Assembly: GCF_943734655.1 (NCBI RefSeq)
Contig: NC_071355.1
Coordinates: 191,715,939 to 191,779,938 of the forward strand
From: Sabethes cyaneus
Taxonomy: Eukaryota > Arthropoda > Insecta > Diptera > Culicidae
Length of the DNA stretch: 64,000 nucleotides
Reading direction: 5' to 3'
The position numbers were made by a program, and so were the translations under genes. Numbering within the stretch: the stretch's first letter is position 1; each line of letters starts with the position of its first letter. Below the pieces are notes generated by a model. The model ran no database searches and was not told where the DNA came from. It was given only the letters and a program-made list of their open reading frames with translations. Of this stretch, positions 9,876-23,300 are shown in pieces.

Positions 9876-11124
9876 AAAAATCGACTCAGTTTTTTTTAAA
9901 CTTAACAAACTATTTCAAAGACCAGAGTAAATTTGATTTAATAAAAAAACAATAAAAATATGACAGCAATTTCGCCTTCATACAAGATAGTCCTCTGCAT
10001 AAGTAATTTTGCATACCCACGCTCCTAGAATTCATTATTTTGTGGCGTATTTTGTTCAGCAAAATTATTATTATGATTAATGACACAAAAAAAAGACGAA
10101 GAGAATTAAATATCTAAACATCATATTATTCTCTCTGCTCGGTAATATTGATAGAGGTCAAGTGTGTGCCAGGTGTGCCATCAGCTATCCTGATATCCAC
10201 TTTTTTACACATACCTATATGTTGTATGATGTTTGTCTTTGATCTAGACACCGACTTTCAATTTTAGCATCAGAAATAGTATCATTGCTTGAACTGTAGC
10301 GAATTGTTGCTCATTTTCATGTGAATTCGAGAATAGTGATAGACGATGTCATTTATTCCAGTTTTAGATGCATTAACATTCTGAAATAGACATGAAATCT
10401 TTGCGTAACTCCTTCAGTAAGGCGGTCGTGGACATATATGGTTTTAATATTTTAATGGTTCACAGTATTCAGTAAGCTTCCTCTATTCTCTGCAAGCTTT
10501 TACCTCTGTAAGCTTTTTTACGAAGCTTGCAAAAAACTTTGATGCCCTAAAAAGTTTGAAAGCTGCGAAAGCTTTAAATTGACGTTTTATACCGATTTAC
10601 ATCAAGGTTTGTTATGAAAAGGATGCTGATTTTTTTGGTATTTTCAGGTTTTACCAATTCTATTATTTTTCAATTTTTTTACAACTTGGTTTAGATAGTT
10701 CGGTATATAAATTAGATCACATGTTAATAGCAAACTTACCCAATATGTAGCTAGTATTGTAATTTCTTTCGAGAAGTTGTTACTGTCGTTAATTGAACAA
10801 ACAATTGCTACAAAAGTGGTACTTCTTCACGGTAACAAAGAGTTAACAATTGAATATCAAGTTTTTCTAAGTAGGTACATACCTATTTACCAATTAGAAA
10901 TACATAGTTTAAAACTGAGATCCTCACGAATAAACGTAGGTAGATCATACTTACATTTTAGTGACCGAAAACTGTTTCGATATGTTTTTCTTCGTCATCG
11001 AGCTTTCCAATAACCCAAAAACGACTTGAAATTTAAGGTATATTTTCAACATTTTGAACGAAACATTGCCACTTCTAATCGAAACTCGTTTGTTACCCAA
11101 AGCCTACTGCAACTACCACCCGCA
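9876..11124. other. intergenic region 3' of HEATR1
   Basis: AT-rich sequence between the RTE fragment and the HEATR1 stop codon. I see no gene. A short AAGCTT-rich patch near 10475-10570 is the only local oddity. I found no clear AATAAA on the minus strand close to the HEATR1 stop. Confidence 0.5.
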
Positions 11125-11317
11125 TTACATGTATTTATGCAGTGGTTCTCCAGTGACTTTTTCGATTTCCCGGATCGTCTTCTTTACAGCCTTTTCCACC
11201 GTTTCGTTCTCATCCTCGAGCAGTTCGGCCAAAAATGGAATGCTTTCCGGCAGTAGCGGAGCAAAATTTTCTCCGATCTTTAGCGCAATCTGCTTGCAGG
11301 CTTCCAGGGCAAACAAC
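11125..11317 (-). CDS. HEATR1: HEATR1 exon 4 (terminal)
   Basis: The acceptor TTAACAG|GTTG at 11317 restores the frame to read RLFALEACKQ. The exon ends in the family C-terminus GEPLHKYM and stops at TAA 11125-11127. Confidence 0.93.
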
Positions 11318-14300
11318 CTGTTAAAGAAAAGGGATCAAATTAGACACCAGCAAAAATATTAATTTTTATGATTACATACCTCACTTCCGAATCATTATTT
11401 CTTGTTTTGAGCAGCACCTGATGGTTGAGCTGTCGCCAAAGAGTGTCATCGGCAACGGCCACCGCTAGCTGGGCCAAACAGTCAACCACCAGTCGACGTA
11501 CTTCCTCATCTTCGAATACGGTCGCGTTTTCCAGTTGATCGACAATTGGTTGAAGAAGCGTATCAAAGCGTATTGAATTTATAAAATTTTGATTGTCGTT
11601 CACGAAAACACTCAGCAATGTGCGCAGGATGTATCTTACAAGGGTTACATTTTTCTTCGGTTCTGCGAAGTACGGTTCTTCCGATGTTTTGCTGGAATTT
11701 GTGGCTTCCAGTAGTTTAGCAGCATTTGTTATCAGCTCGCTTGCGAATAGAACGAACAGATGCTTCAACGCGTCCGCCACATGACTGGATAGGTTGAAGA
11801 ATGTGATGGCACGGTCGTTACTAGACGATTCACGGTTGGCCCATTCAAATACCTTATAATAGAGCGGGCGGAAGGTACTTTCCGATAGCTTTAAAATCAG
11901 TACAACAAAAGCTTTAATCACGTGTTCTTCGGCAATATCAATCGAATGTGGAAGAAATTTATTGCTGGATGAATTATCACATCGGAACTGCAGTGCGGAT
12001 AAAAAGAAATCCGACAGCTCTGACTGCATCGAATTGAACTCGCTTGTTTGGATGTTGTCGAATGAAATGGATAAAAGTTTCATCAGTGGTCCAATTGCAT
12101 CCAAGGCTGCGTCATTAACGAGGTCACCGTACGCTTCTTCGATTGCAGGTAGCAGAACGCGAAGCGGAATTGAAGTGGCAAGTTTTTCCCAGATTTGAGA
12201 CAGTCTCGAAGATACATTCGATAGGCGTGGGTCATTTTTACCCGAAAGTTTTGCATGCAGTTTGGAAACTCCCACGATGATTGCTTTCAAGTACGGACTG
12301 AGGAAGCGAGCCAATGCATCGATAATTTTCAGAATTGATGTAACAATGCTGCTGGTTAGTATATCGAAAGTTTCCTCTGCTTGTACTTGACGAGCAATGA
12401 ATTTCGTAAGTATTGGGACGTACTTTGGTAGAAACGGAATAGAGTGAGCACCAACATTCACGCTAACTTCTCCAAGACACAGTATTAACGACGCCAGTAG
12501 TTGAGGATTTGGATTTTTCTTGTAGTCATGCAACTCTTCAACACACCCAGCTAGAATTGGTTTAAATGGGGCTGGATTTGAGTGAGCTAAGATCTTTGAT
12601 AGATGTTTGAAAGTTAAATATGTTTCCTGAGCGATTTTAAATCTTGCCGATGTACTCCCAATAACGTTGTCTTCGGCAAAAATCTCCTTTACTAGTTGCA
12701 TCAGTGGGTTAAGTAGCTCGAGAAGCCTCGAATGGTGAGTTTCATCGAAATAATCTTGACTGTACTGTAGTTTCCTGTTAAAAATGTCAATAACTTTCAA
12801 GCGGATCAACAAAGTTCGATGCTTCAGCAATCCACTGAATACGGTGATCATCATGTCGGGTGCCAGCAGAGCAATAACGCCCTCCAAAATTTCATAACAT
12901 CTGACCAGCGAAATTTCCCAGTAACTTTTTTCCCGGTCGTCGTTTTCACTGCGGGCACGATCTACCATTTTGGCTACAACATTGACGTACGCTAAGCTGC
13001 CTACAATCAAATCACGATAGCACACCTTCATTGCGATAGTTTCCTCTTCATTTAGAAGTGCGATTTTGTTTATCACGTGAGTCGACTTTATGAGTGTTCC
13101 GACAAATAGACAGCTGGAATACCGATAATGCCGCAGTTGTTTATTCGTATGACTATCAATGCTGAAGATTTCTGTGTCTATAGCGTCAACCTCCATACTA
13201 GACTTTTTCGTATCAATTTGTACCGGAAGCTGTTGAATGTATTTCAATATTTGGGTGCAAGTTTCAACAATCACCGATGGTTCAAACTCTCGAACAATGT
13301 TCATTGCGATTTCGAGACGTTTGGTAAAGTTTGGTGAGTATTCGGGCTCAATTCGGTGCTTCTTTTTGCCAGCTCTTTTCTCAGACTCTTCTTCCGCTTT
13401 TTTACCGCCTTTAATTACATCCGACTCGAGCAAAACTCCTAGGAACATCCACAAATAGTCGGACGGTCCAAGTGTTTGGATTAGCTTAGAGTACAACGGA
13501 ACACGTCTGTGCTCGGGAACATCCAGAATAACGTCAGAGAATATTTTTAAAATTGGTACAACTCGTTCTTGATCTGAATGGCCATCGCCGGACTCTCTGC
13601 CACTTGCCAATGTGGGTATTATTGTTTCGATTATTTTTGAAATGATTTGGATGCTGTATACGTCATCATGTCGAACAACGGACGAACCCATGAAGGTGAA
13701 TATTTCCATCATATTTTGCAACACCTGATCGGGTACAAGGTGTGCCACGTGTGCTAGCAGTAGCAGCGCATGGTGATGTGTTTGAGGATTTTGAGTTCCT
13801 CGAATGCACTGAACTATCAGTTCAACTATGAATGCACTACCGGACAGAGCTTCCTGCTCGGGAGCAGCGGCTGCGTCCGTACAACAATGCAAAAGTAAAG
13901 ACAAAATCATTTGTTTCACATATTCCACTCCGGATTGCTCCTCAAAGTCCAAACATAACTTTAGAATTTCAAATAACTTTGGAACTAGTGCTGCTCTGTT
14001 TATCAGTCGTTTTCTATTCTGGAGTAATTCCAGAAGCGTTATTCCTCGTTTCCAACTCGCGGAATCAGGTAAAACAGCTACATCTCCAGATTTCCTTTTA
14101 TTTTTTCCCTGATTTTTTTGCTGGTTTTTCATTGCATCCAACATTTCCAGCATCCAACCACCATCCAGTGTTTGATTTTTGAAGAACCTTCCTGCCGCTG
14201 CAACAGTTTCAGGATTCTGAGCCGTAGTAGCTGCGTCCACTATCATTCGAAGTAATTTTACGATATTCATTTCGGATAAGGATCCAAAGAGCTCTTCGTC

Positions 14301-17300
14301 AATGATGTCTGTCAGTAGAATAGCCGTAGAGCAATATTTGCCATCTGCACTTTTCAGCGGCACATGACTCGAAAGCCCAAATTGAAGGAACTTTTCATAA
14401 ACGGTGATTCCTAGATTCACGTTAATTCTAGCTACCAGAAGTCTAAGAAATCTGGATTCATAAATATCGAAGATATTGCCCAGGTGATCTTGCTGCTTGA
14501 CCCTGTCCAGTATTTGATTTCCGCGAAATACGGCCTTTGCAAAAATCTCCTCAGAATCAACCAGCTTTAGCATATCCAGAATTCCAGCGGCCAAGTACAG
14601 CGGACAATTGGCAACGTTTTTCATTAGTTGCTCCAGCACGTACTCCAGCGAGCCGGATTTATTACGGGAAAATATTGTGAAGAGCACCAGCGAAAGCTGT
14701 TCCCCATCCATTGCCAGCTCTTCGCGACGTTTCAACAGCGTCGTAAGAAACGCTTCGAGCGTCGAATTGCTTTTGACGTTTCTCCCCTTTGCCAGGAGTT
14801 CCAATGTGTTAACGGCACACTCACGAACTACCGACGAATCGGAGGTTAGACCCAACATAACGTTAAGAAAGATATCGAAGCTCATGGTGCATCCTGCAGG
14901 AAGAGAAAACAAAGGTAAAAAGGAGTTAAGAATAGTATCTACATATTTGAGGTTATAAGTTGCTTTTGTAAAACAATACGCAATTCTCAGTACGCAATCA
15001 GGTTAAAGTTGATATTATGCAGGATGATTGATTTGAAATGTTACTAATTAATGTATAAGAGCATTTTTATTGCAATTGCAATGTTAATAAAAAATATTAC
15101 AATTTTAAAAATACTACTTAAGGATTTGGTTCTAAATTTGCAACTCTAATGAGTGTCTCTCGTAATTTATCTGCTACCCGAAGAATGGCCTCAGTCAGTA
15201 AAAAATTCGGGTACCAATCGAAAGAGCGCGAGTGCGAGCCCCACCTGCCATTGAACGAACCAATATATTTTGGCCTATATATCGGAATTTTCGAGTTCAT
15301 CCAATTTATCATTCTTTGTCTGCCCACTTCCTCACTTTCCAAGAAAAAAAATTGATACGTATTAAATGAAACTGCTATGAAGACTGCTCTGATCACGTCT
15401 CGACGCATTTGCAAGGGATCCAGATCGACAGCGCTTTTCATGGGTTGGTAATTGGAGTGGGTTATTCTAAGGTCACCCTCCGAAGACGTCAAAGCCAATA
15501 AAACTGTACTGTACCATTTCAATTCGGTCCGATAGTAAGGGCTGATAGTGACTTCCACTGATAATGTGCCTCTCAATCTCGCGACTAGCGTTGTTGTCTT
15601 CGGTTACCAGTGAACAGTCGAACTCATCGAACTCATTGCTGTCGTAGCAATGTATCGAGTTGTTTGAATTTTTTTCCCGGTATCGCGAAAATTCTGGGAG
15701 GAACAACCATCGAGGGCAGTAACGTGTCCATTGTGAAGCTAAGCAACTCCAATTATACGGTTTGGAAGTTCAAGGCCGAGATGTTGCTGACCTGAGCGGT
15801 CTGTGGCGGTACGTTGAGGACTAGGCTCCAAAGCCGGCGACGGTAAAGCTGTTTGCGAAGTTACGCGCTGAAGTAGACTTGGGTGAATAGTTGATTGCTT
15901 ATAAGTAAAAAGCTCCGTAAGCGAGTGGAGTAAGCGAAAGCGAGGCGAGTGGACATTTGAGCCATGCTAAATGGATCGTGGTGCATCCGGCTACAAGTAC
16001 CGTGTACATCAATTCTTCGAAAAAGTCCTCGAAAGCCCCATGAAAACCGTCACTTTAGCCGATGAAAAAATCACAAGGGTAAAAAGTGCTGGTGCTGGAG
16101 AAATTCCGTGTTACCATGGAGGCGGAAAAACAATCGTTGGCCGAATGCGATAACGAAGAAACAACTGAAGTCAAAAAGTTGTTGTAGTTGATGGAAAATA
16201 ACACTTGAAAGATAGTAAATCTGCCCGAGAACCGTAAGCCTGTTGATTGCAAGTGGTTGTATAAGAAGGAAGACGTCACCGTAAATGTTGTCCGGTACAA
16301 AATAAGGTTGGTCGCTCAGGACTTCTCATAGAATCGTTTAGATGGTGCTCTACTACCACAAATCTTATGGCATACACTAGCGTGCTCAACTCCAGTCTGG
16401 AGAAGCGATGTCAAGTGGATAGCGATAGCATTCGATAAAGTACCCGACGAATTAACACTGAAAAAGCTTGAAAAGCTAGGTTTTCCTCATTGGCTCATTT
16501 TATGGTTGAATTGGATATATCAGCGGTCATCAGTAATTTCATCGGTCGGTCGAGACAAACAGTTTTTCAACACCATCAGGCGTGCCACAAGGTAGTCACC
16601 TTTGTCCCTTAATTTTCATCCTGTTCGTGAATGACTTGAGCTACCGAATTAACTCTCTTCACCTTATGTACACCAAAGACTTAAAGACCTATCGAACCAT
16701 TAGCTCGTTGGTCGACTGCACTGTTTTACAGCAAGACCTTAACCAAATAGCCAGTTGGTGTGTCTTAAATGGCATGGATATGAACGCAACAAAGTGCACA
16801 ACAATAAGTTTTACAGAAGCACGGACGCAGGTGCCTTATGACTACACAGTAAATGGTTTCAGTTTGGATCGTGTTACATCGATAAAAGACTTGGGAGCAG
16901 ACATCGTCATATAGCACAGAGACGTGTAAAAAACAAACGTGTATCTAAGCAGTTTGTCTATGTCTCCTTTGCTTATGCCTGAGCAAGTGTATATTGTGAG
17001 ATGGTGAATACAACTGAGAGACATGCTTTTGAATAGCGCCCGCACATAGTGAGCACTGTGTTCGGAAAGCTCATAGCAAGCACGGTGCAATGCACTGTGC
17101 TTCTTATAGCTTTTTGTTTTGCAAACTTCAACTGGAAATTAAGAATCTCTAGTTCTACTATTTATAAAAGTTATTCAAAATCTAAAACCATATTTTCTTT
17201 ACTACAAACTTCGAAGAATATTAAAAGTTAAGGTTTTTATTAGGGGTTAGGTCGTCTGTGTTCATGCCTTACACGTCATCCTGAGCTACAAACGATTGTC

Positions 17301-20300
17301 GACGAACTTGTAGAATAAAAATATTATTCCGCTTTCAGCTAAGATTGAACTTGTTAAAGTAACCTTCAATTAATGATTGAAGATATCATTAACCCTTTTA
17401 AAATCTCTCAAATCTTTCTATTGTTGCGAAGGTTACGTCTCCTGGGATTATATTACTAAATCGTGGGCAGGTTTATTCAAAACCTGATCCAAGACTAGTA
17501 AACACTCACATATTGTATGGTATATCTAATCAAGCTATTGGCGAAAATCCATTACCAGACGAGCAGCAGGGCTGGTAGATCCGCTTCCTTTAAGGCATGC
17601 TATGTGATGCTTCCTTCCTCCCGGCACCTATTTCTTACATTCCTATATTGTTAATATGCATTTCAAGCAGCCGATGACAGCCATCAATAGCTTGGTCGAT
17701 AGATTGTAAACCTTATAATAGGTGAGTGTTGATTAATTTTGGAACTAGGCCTATGTTCCAAGCATGGACACTAACAACTTCGTTAGTAAAAATGTGATTT
17801 GTCCAATTATTTAAAAACGTGTCACAATATATGTGTTTATTTCTTTTCTGGTACAAGTCCACAACATATGTGGTATCCAAGGAAATAACAGTTATTGTGG
17901 TAGATCCAAGCACTGTGCTTCAAGGCAGAGCTACTCAGAGACATTTCTGTGCGAGAGCATGTGCTGTATACTTGGATGTGCCTACGCTGTTTTCAGTTAT
18001 CCCTTGGCTCGAAAAGCACAGCACACGATAGTCTCTTGCTGATAGAAATAGGCGCCTACTAGTCACTTTAAAATATATTGTGCAGTCCCGGTAGATTTTG
18101 TGCTACACAGTAAGAGAATAGTGCTACTCCCAATGTCTGCTTGGGAGTGACGATAAACTGCAAACTCTGTTTCGACGAACACATTAGTGCGACAACTTCC
18201 AAGGTTTTTGCCATGTTTGGCTTTATCCGCCGTAACGCACATGTTGAAGATACTATATTGCTCTCTTGTTCAATGTGACCTCGAATACGCTGTTCAAATC
18301 ATCGAATATGCTGTTCAAATGCTGGCTCCTCACCACATGGCTTGCATTGAAAGAGTGCAAAGTTTTATTGTTCGATGCGTATTACGAACCGTAAAGGCCC
18401 AGACACAATGCATACGGATTTTACTACGTTGCGGCAATTTGACAGTTTTTCCATGGGTTTTCTGTCAAATATCCGCAACGTAGTAAAATCCGTATGCATT
18501 GTATTTGGGCCTTAAAGATTACCGCCGTACGAACAAAGATGCCTTCTGATAAGGCTGGACTTTTGCACCAACAATGCATATGCATAACAATGTTTGCTTT
18601 TGACGTGCTGAACAACCGAATTGATTACCCAGACCTCTTGCAACTAGCAAACTTTTTCGTCCCACGGCGCGATAGCGCCAACGTTCGATAATCCATGTTG
18701 TAAGGCATAGAACTGTTTTTGGACAAAACCATCCGCTGGAGAAATGCTTTAGCTTGTTAAATCATTTTAGTTTTCGATTTTCACGTAAGCAGAGATCGTT
18801 TTGAAATTAGCATAAAGCGATTATTATAGATTAAAATCTGTACAGTACTAATTCGGAAGACATAGTAAATAAATAAATAAAACGAAGTACGGGGCCGAGT
18901 TTGATGAAGTCTTCGCTCTTGTAGTCTGACAAGTCACGTTCCGAAACAGTATGGACAGTGACACTTGGCAATAAAGACGGCGTACCTGTGCGGTAGATTG
19001 GATGAAGAAATCTACATGAAACAACTCCAGGGTACGAAACCAGCGGCGTTACGGATGTAGAAGCGAACGTATGCCGTCTCAAGCGCAGTTTGTACGGAAT
19101 GAAGCAAGCGGCACAAGTGTGGAACAAAACCATCGTCGACGTCTTCAAGTAAGCTGCATTTCATTAGTCAGCTACAGTTGCAAGCCTCTACCTTCGGACT
19201 AGGAATTAATGGGTAGAGCTCATTCCTTCTCATCTACGTTGACGACATTCTCGTGCAGCAGCGAGGATAACTTTCAAGTAATGGTTAACCACCTGAAACG
19301 ATCCTTCAAGTTTGAGTTGGATGACATTCAGCTGTTTCTTTGGATTCACTCCGTTTGGTCGCATGAATACCAATGGGTCATGGATATCAGCTAAACAAGA
19401 ATTCGACGAAACTGCCAAGAAGCAACTTTTACCAAGGCCTGGTGGGAAGTTTGCTGCATATCGCGATGAATTCACGACTGGACATCTGCATTAGCGCCTC
19501 AATCTAGCAGCGTTCCGTCAGCAAACCAATGGCTAAGGATTGGAACGAGGCCAAAACACACACGAAACTTTGTGGTGCAGCTTGAATCATCTTCATTAGA
19601 GGTTTACAGCGACGCAGATTGGGCTGGGAAGTGGAGACAGACGGAACAGAATGTCTACTTCTAGCTTACTCATTTTCCTCGGTGGCGGAGTCGTGAGTTG
19701 GGCTTCAAGGACGCAATCGTGGGTAGATCTTACATTCAGAGAAGCAGAGTACATCGCACTAGCCGAAGTAGGCAAACAACTTCAATGGATACTTTAGCTA
19801 TTTAACAACCTCGGGAGCCCAATTGATCATCTGATCTGCATCCACGAGAACAATCAAGGCTGCATTATGCAAGTTAAAAATGCGAAAGTAGATCAGTGAT
19901 CGAAACATGTTAACTGGAAATATTACTTCATCAAAGCCATAAAAATCACGAATATCATCAGTTTGTTGTACTGTCCGACCGAAAACACGTTGACATATAT
20001 GATGACGAATCCGTTAACGAGCGTTAAGTTAGAAAAACTACAGGAAGCAACCGGAATTCTAGCCTTACTTCTATGTCGAGGAAAGCAGTCGAGCAGCAAT
20101 ACAGTTTAGTTTTTAGAAATTGCCAAACGGTTCAATTTATTCCCTCATCACTTCCGAAAATCCAATCCGTTCTAACCAACACACTTGCATGAGCACTGCC
20201 TTTCTTATTTTTACAAGCACTGCGACGAGTTTTTGCGAGTGTCGCTTTCGCTCGTCATTACAACCCAGTAGTTGATACCACATCGCTCACGAGGGCCCGC

Positions 20301-23300
20301 ACTCTTATCCGTGTGTGTAAGCGAGGGCGTACGTAGGATGAAGAAGAAAAGAAAAAGCAATCTGTATGCACACACCTTGATGTGCCGCTCGCGCTCACGC
20401 TTGGCATTGGCTTGCTTCGTGAGTGGGTTGTGCAGAAAGACGTTACGATGTTGTGCAGTCGCCAGTGTATAAGCAGCAGGATTTATGCATACACAACACT
20501 ACACATTTCGTACGCTCTCGTTAGTGGAACAACTTACACTCGCTCGTGTAGAAGTAGGCATCGTTTGCTTATCACTCGATTTGTAACATTGTACCGCTTC
20601 AAACTTTAAACGTTTGTCAACGATACAGCTAACTATCCCAATTCCCCGTTTTGAGGGCAACATCACTAATGCATACAAACAGAGAGCCAACGTAAGATTG
20701 ATAATTACTCAAATCAGTCACCTTATTCATCTATCCTAAAAATCCAAGCAACTGAAAGATGCTGGAACATTTAAGCACCAGATTTGAGTTTTTTCGCGGT
20801 GGTGTTAAATTATGAGAAAAAAGTTTATTACTCACCAGTTTGCACGATCATTGCATTCAGCAGCTGGAACGTTCTAATCTGCAGCTCCGGTCCAATGACA
20901 GTTGATTTATTATCACCCTCCGACGATTCGGTTTCAATCAAATGTGCAGTATAAAAGCGCGTTAAAAATTCAATCCTATCTTCGACAACCGGATACAGCT
21001 TCTTCAAAAATTTACTCAACTCCTTTCCGTAGACCTTTTTGATTTCACCGTGTTCATCTTTCATTTCAAAGTACTTCTCGACAAGCAGTTGATACACCTT
21101 CAATTGCAAGCTAAACGATTCTGTCTGGTTGGAAAGATTCACATTCTGCGTGTCAAATTGCACACGTTCTATCAGATAACCACTGATGATTACATGAATA
21201 TCCATCGGCAAACGATTGGATTTCAGGCATTTCAAGCTGGACGACGGAGCATATTTAAACTTTCCACTCAGCAGACGATTAGCAAACCGAAACACTCGAG
21301 TGGCCAACTTGACGGAAGCATTGGGTGGTAGTGACGAGGTCACTAGCAACACATTGAAGCAAACCTGGATGGCGTGAAAGTGTTGCCCAGTTCCAACTAT
21401 TTCCTCTAGTGTATTCAAAATTGAGTTACAATCTATGTTCTCCATCTGATTTGTTGAAAGCATTAAAATATTGTATTTTTTGGAAAATTCTGTGCTCAAG
21501 ACAAGCATGGCAATTTTCTCGCCCAGAACATCACCCTCCGGTGGGAACAGGAAAGGATACAATGCAATAATGATCTTGTTTACATTAGTCTTCTCGTAAA
21601 CTATTCTGTTGGTTAGCAGTTTGATCACTTCCGGCGTTACAGACTCCCACCTGTCCATATATCGAAGGCATTTCAAACTAATTTTGGAGAGTTTTTCAAT
21701 TAGCCGGTCTTTTCCAATTAGCTGCACTAAATCTACAACTTTCAACTTGAGCACCTCCGCTACTACTTCGGGCTTATCATCCTCTAAGCGTTCGTAAATG
21801 CTATCGCTAACTAAGTCCATACTTCCTTCATTCTTCAGACTTATGCTTTGGAAATTATCCACCAAATAACGAACGGCATCCGTTCTACGGTCAACATCGT
21901 AATGGAACAAATTTTCAAATACATTCGTTTCCATTTCATCACAAGATACTCGCATCAGAAAGCCAAGCACATTTCGCAACGCGTTCCGTTTGTTCTGAGA
22001 AAAGTTTCCTTGGCCTTTCATAACCCGCTTCACAGTTCGATCAAATGCATTTGGGTACTGAATTTCCAGCTGCCGCAGAAAATCCGAATACCAACGGGTA
22101 ACGTTATCGTCTTTCCGTTCAAAATCTTCGTCTTCTGAATCTAAACTAATCACTTCGGAGGCTTTATCGTCGCTTGAACTGACACTGGAAGCTGGAGCTT
22201 TTTCCACTTTGCGAAAATACGAATCCAGAATGCATCTGCGGAAAACAACATCTATGAATAAAAACCTTTTTCTAATTTTTTAAATATTATACGTACTGAA
22301 TAATGACTTCTGATTCCTCCTCGTTCAGTGTCACTTCCTGCAACAATTCTTCGCAAAACTTTTTACACAATTCCAAATCCGCTTGCTGCCGGCAAATCTT
22401 TCGCAAGCAGTTCTCCAGCAAAACTTCAATCAGTACAATTACACTGACTCCTTCCTTTTTCACTGCGGCCAACGTTTGTGTTAACCATTTGGTGGCCAAA
22501 ATGGAACCGACAACATCGTCCGAAAGTTCTCCCAGCTGCTCCTTCTGAGTTTGAACAATCAGCACCATCAGCATGACAGCATTGCCCACGAGCGAAAGGT
22601 GCATTCCGTTGCACAACCTAACCAGCAACGATTCCAGAGTCTTACGAGCCAGGGTAGCCTTAGTAACCAAATGACCGATCGTCATATAACTGGCTGCGGT
22701 AAAATCAACCGCCTTTGAACTAATTCCTTTCACCAGCGTGCGCAGTATAGCGGCGACGAAATCTTCCCCGACCGTCTCTAATCCATCCAGCACACCAATA
22801 GTCGTCGTACAGTAGAAGGCAATCATGGCCTGCAAGACGTTGGCCTTATTGTCCAACTCATTCACCGCCTGTACCAGAAACTTTCCATAGGTACTGAGAA
22901 ATCCCAGCCGCCCAGAGGCATGATTAATAATCGCCTTTTTCGACAGGGGAACACCCTTCTTCTTTACACCGTTCAACCAGTAGAATGGATCTTTGTCGCC
23001 AGAAATTGTAAGAGTTTGCACACATCGAACGAAGATTATTGTCTCGTGATAAGGCAGAATCAGGTTGACGAAATCCTCTCGATTGTACTCGTTAATGTGA
23101 AACCGCCGGATAAGCCACTCCAAACATTTGTGAGCAGGTCGCAGCATAAAGTAGGGCGACAAATGGAAGAAAAACTTTCTTATGTTAGCATCTAACTTTT
23201 GATTCAATTCCTTATTTTCCACTGCTCGCTGCAAACCGATTGACGTTTTGTCAAACAACGTATCCTCGAAATAGGCAAAACTTGAATTTAGCTGAATCAG

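Larger units (their letters stand above)
16334..18883 (+). mobile_element. jockey-like non-LTR retrotransposon, 5'-truncated, inserted in copia RT
   Basis: The RT starts in its finger/palm region (AFDKVP-type, near 16430) and runs through PQGSHLCPLIFILFVNDLSY (16585). The catalytic YADD position reads MYTKDLK, so the aspartates are lost. Coding resumes after a nested element at 18148 and ends in the clade's C-terminal NNRID.PDLLQL..F.VPRR segment. A TAAA-repeat tail lies near 18865-18882. The copia RT halves meet exactly at the two ends. The jockey assignment is by motif recall. Confidence 0.72.

Noticed and set aside
13828..14182. Plus-strand frames of 94-116 codons
   Set aside because: Antisense shadows of HEATR1 exon 3, whose family identity is certain.
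22287..22296. Alternative HEATR1 donor at TAC|GTATAA
   Set aside because: It would shift exon 2 out of frame, while GTACGT keeps it in frame.
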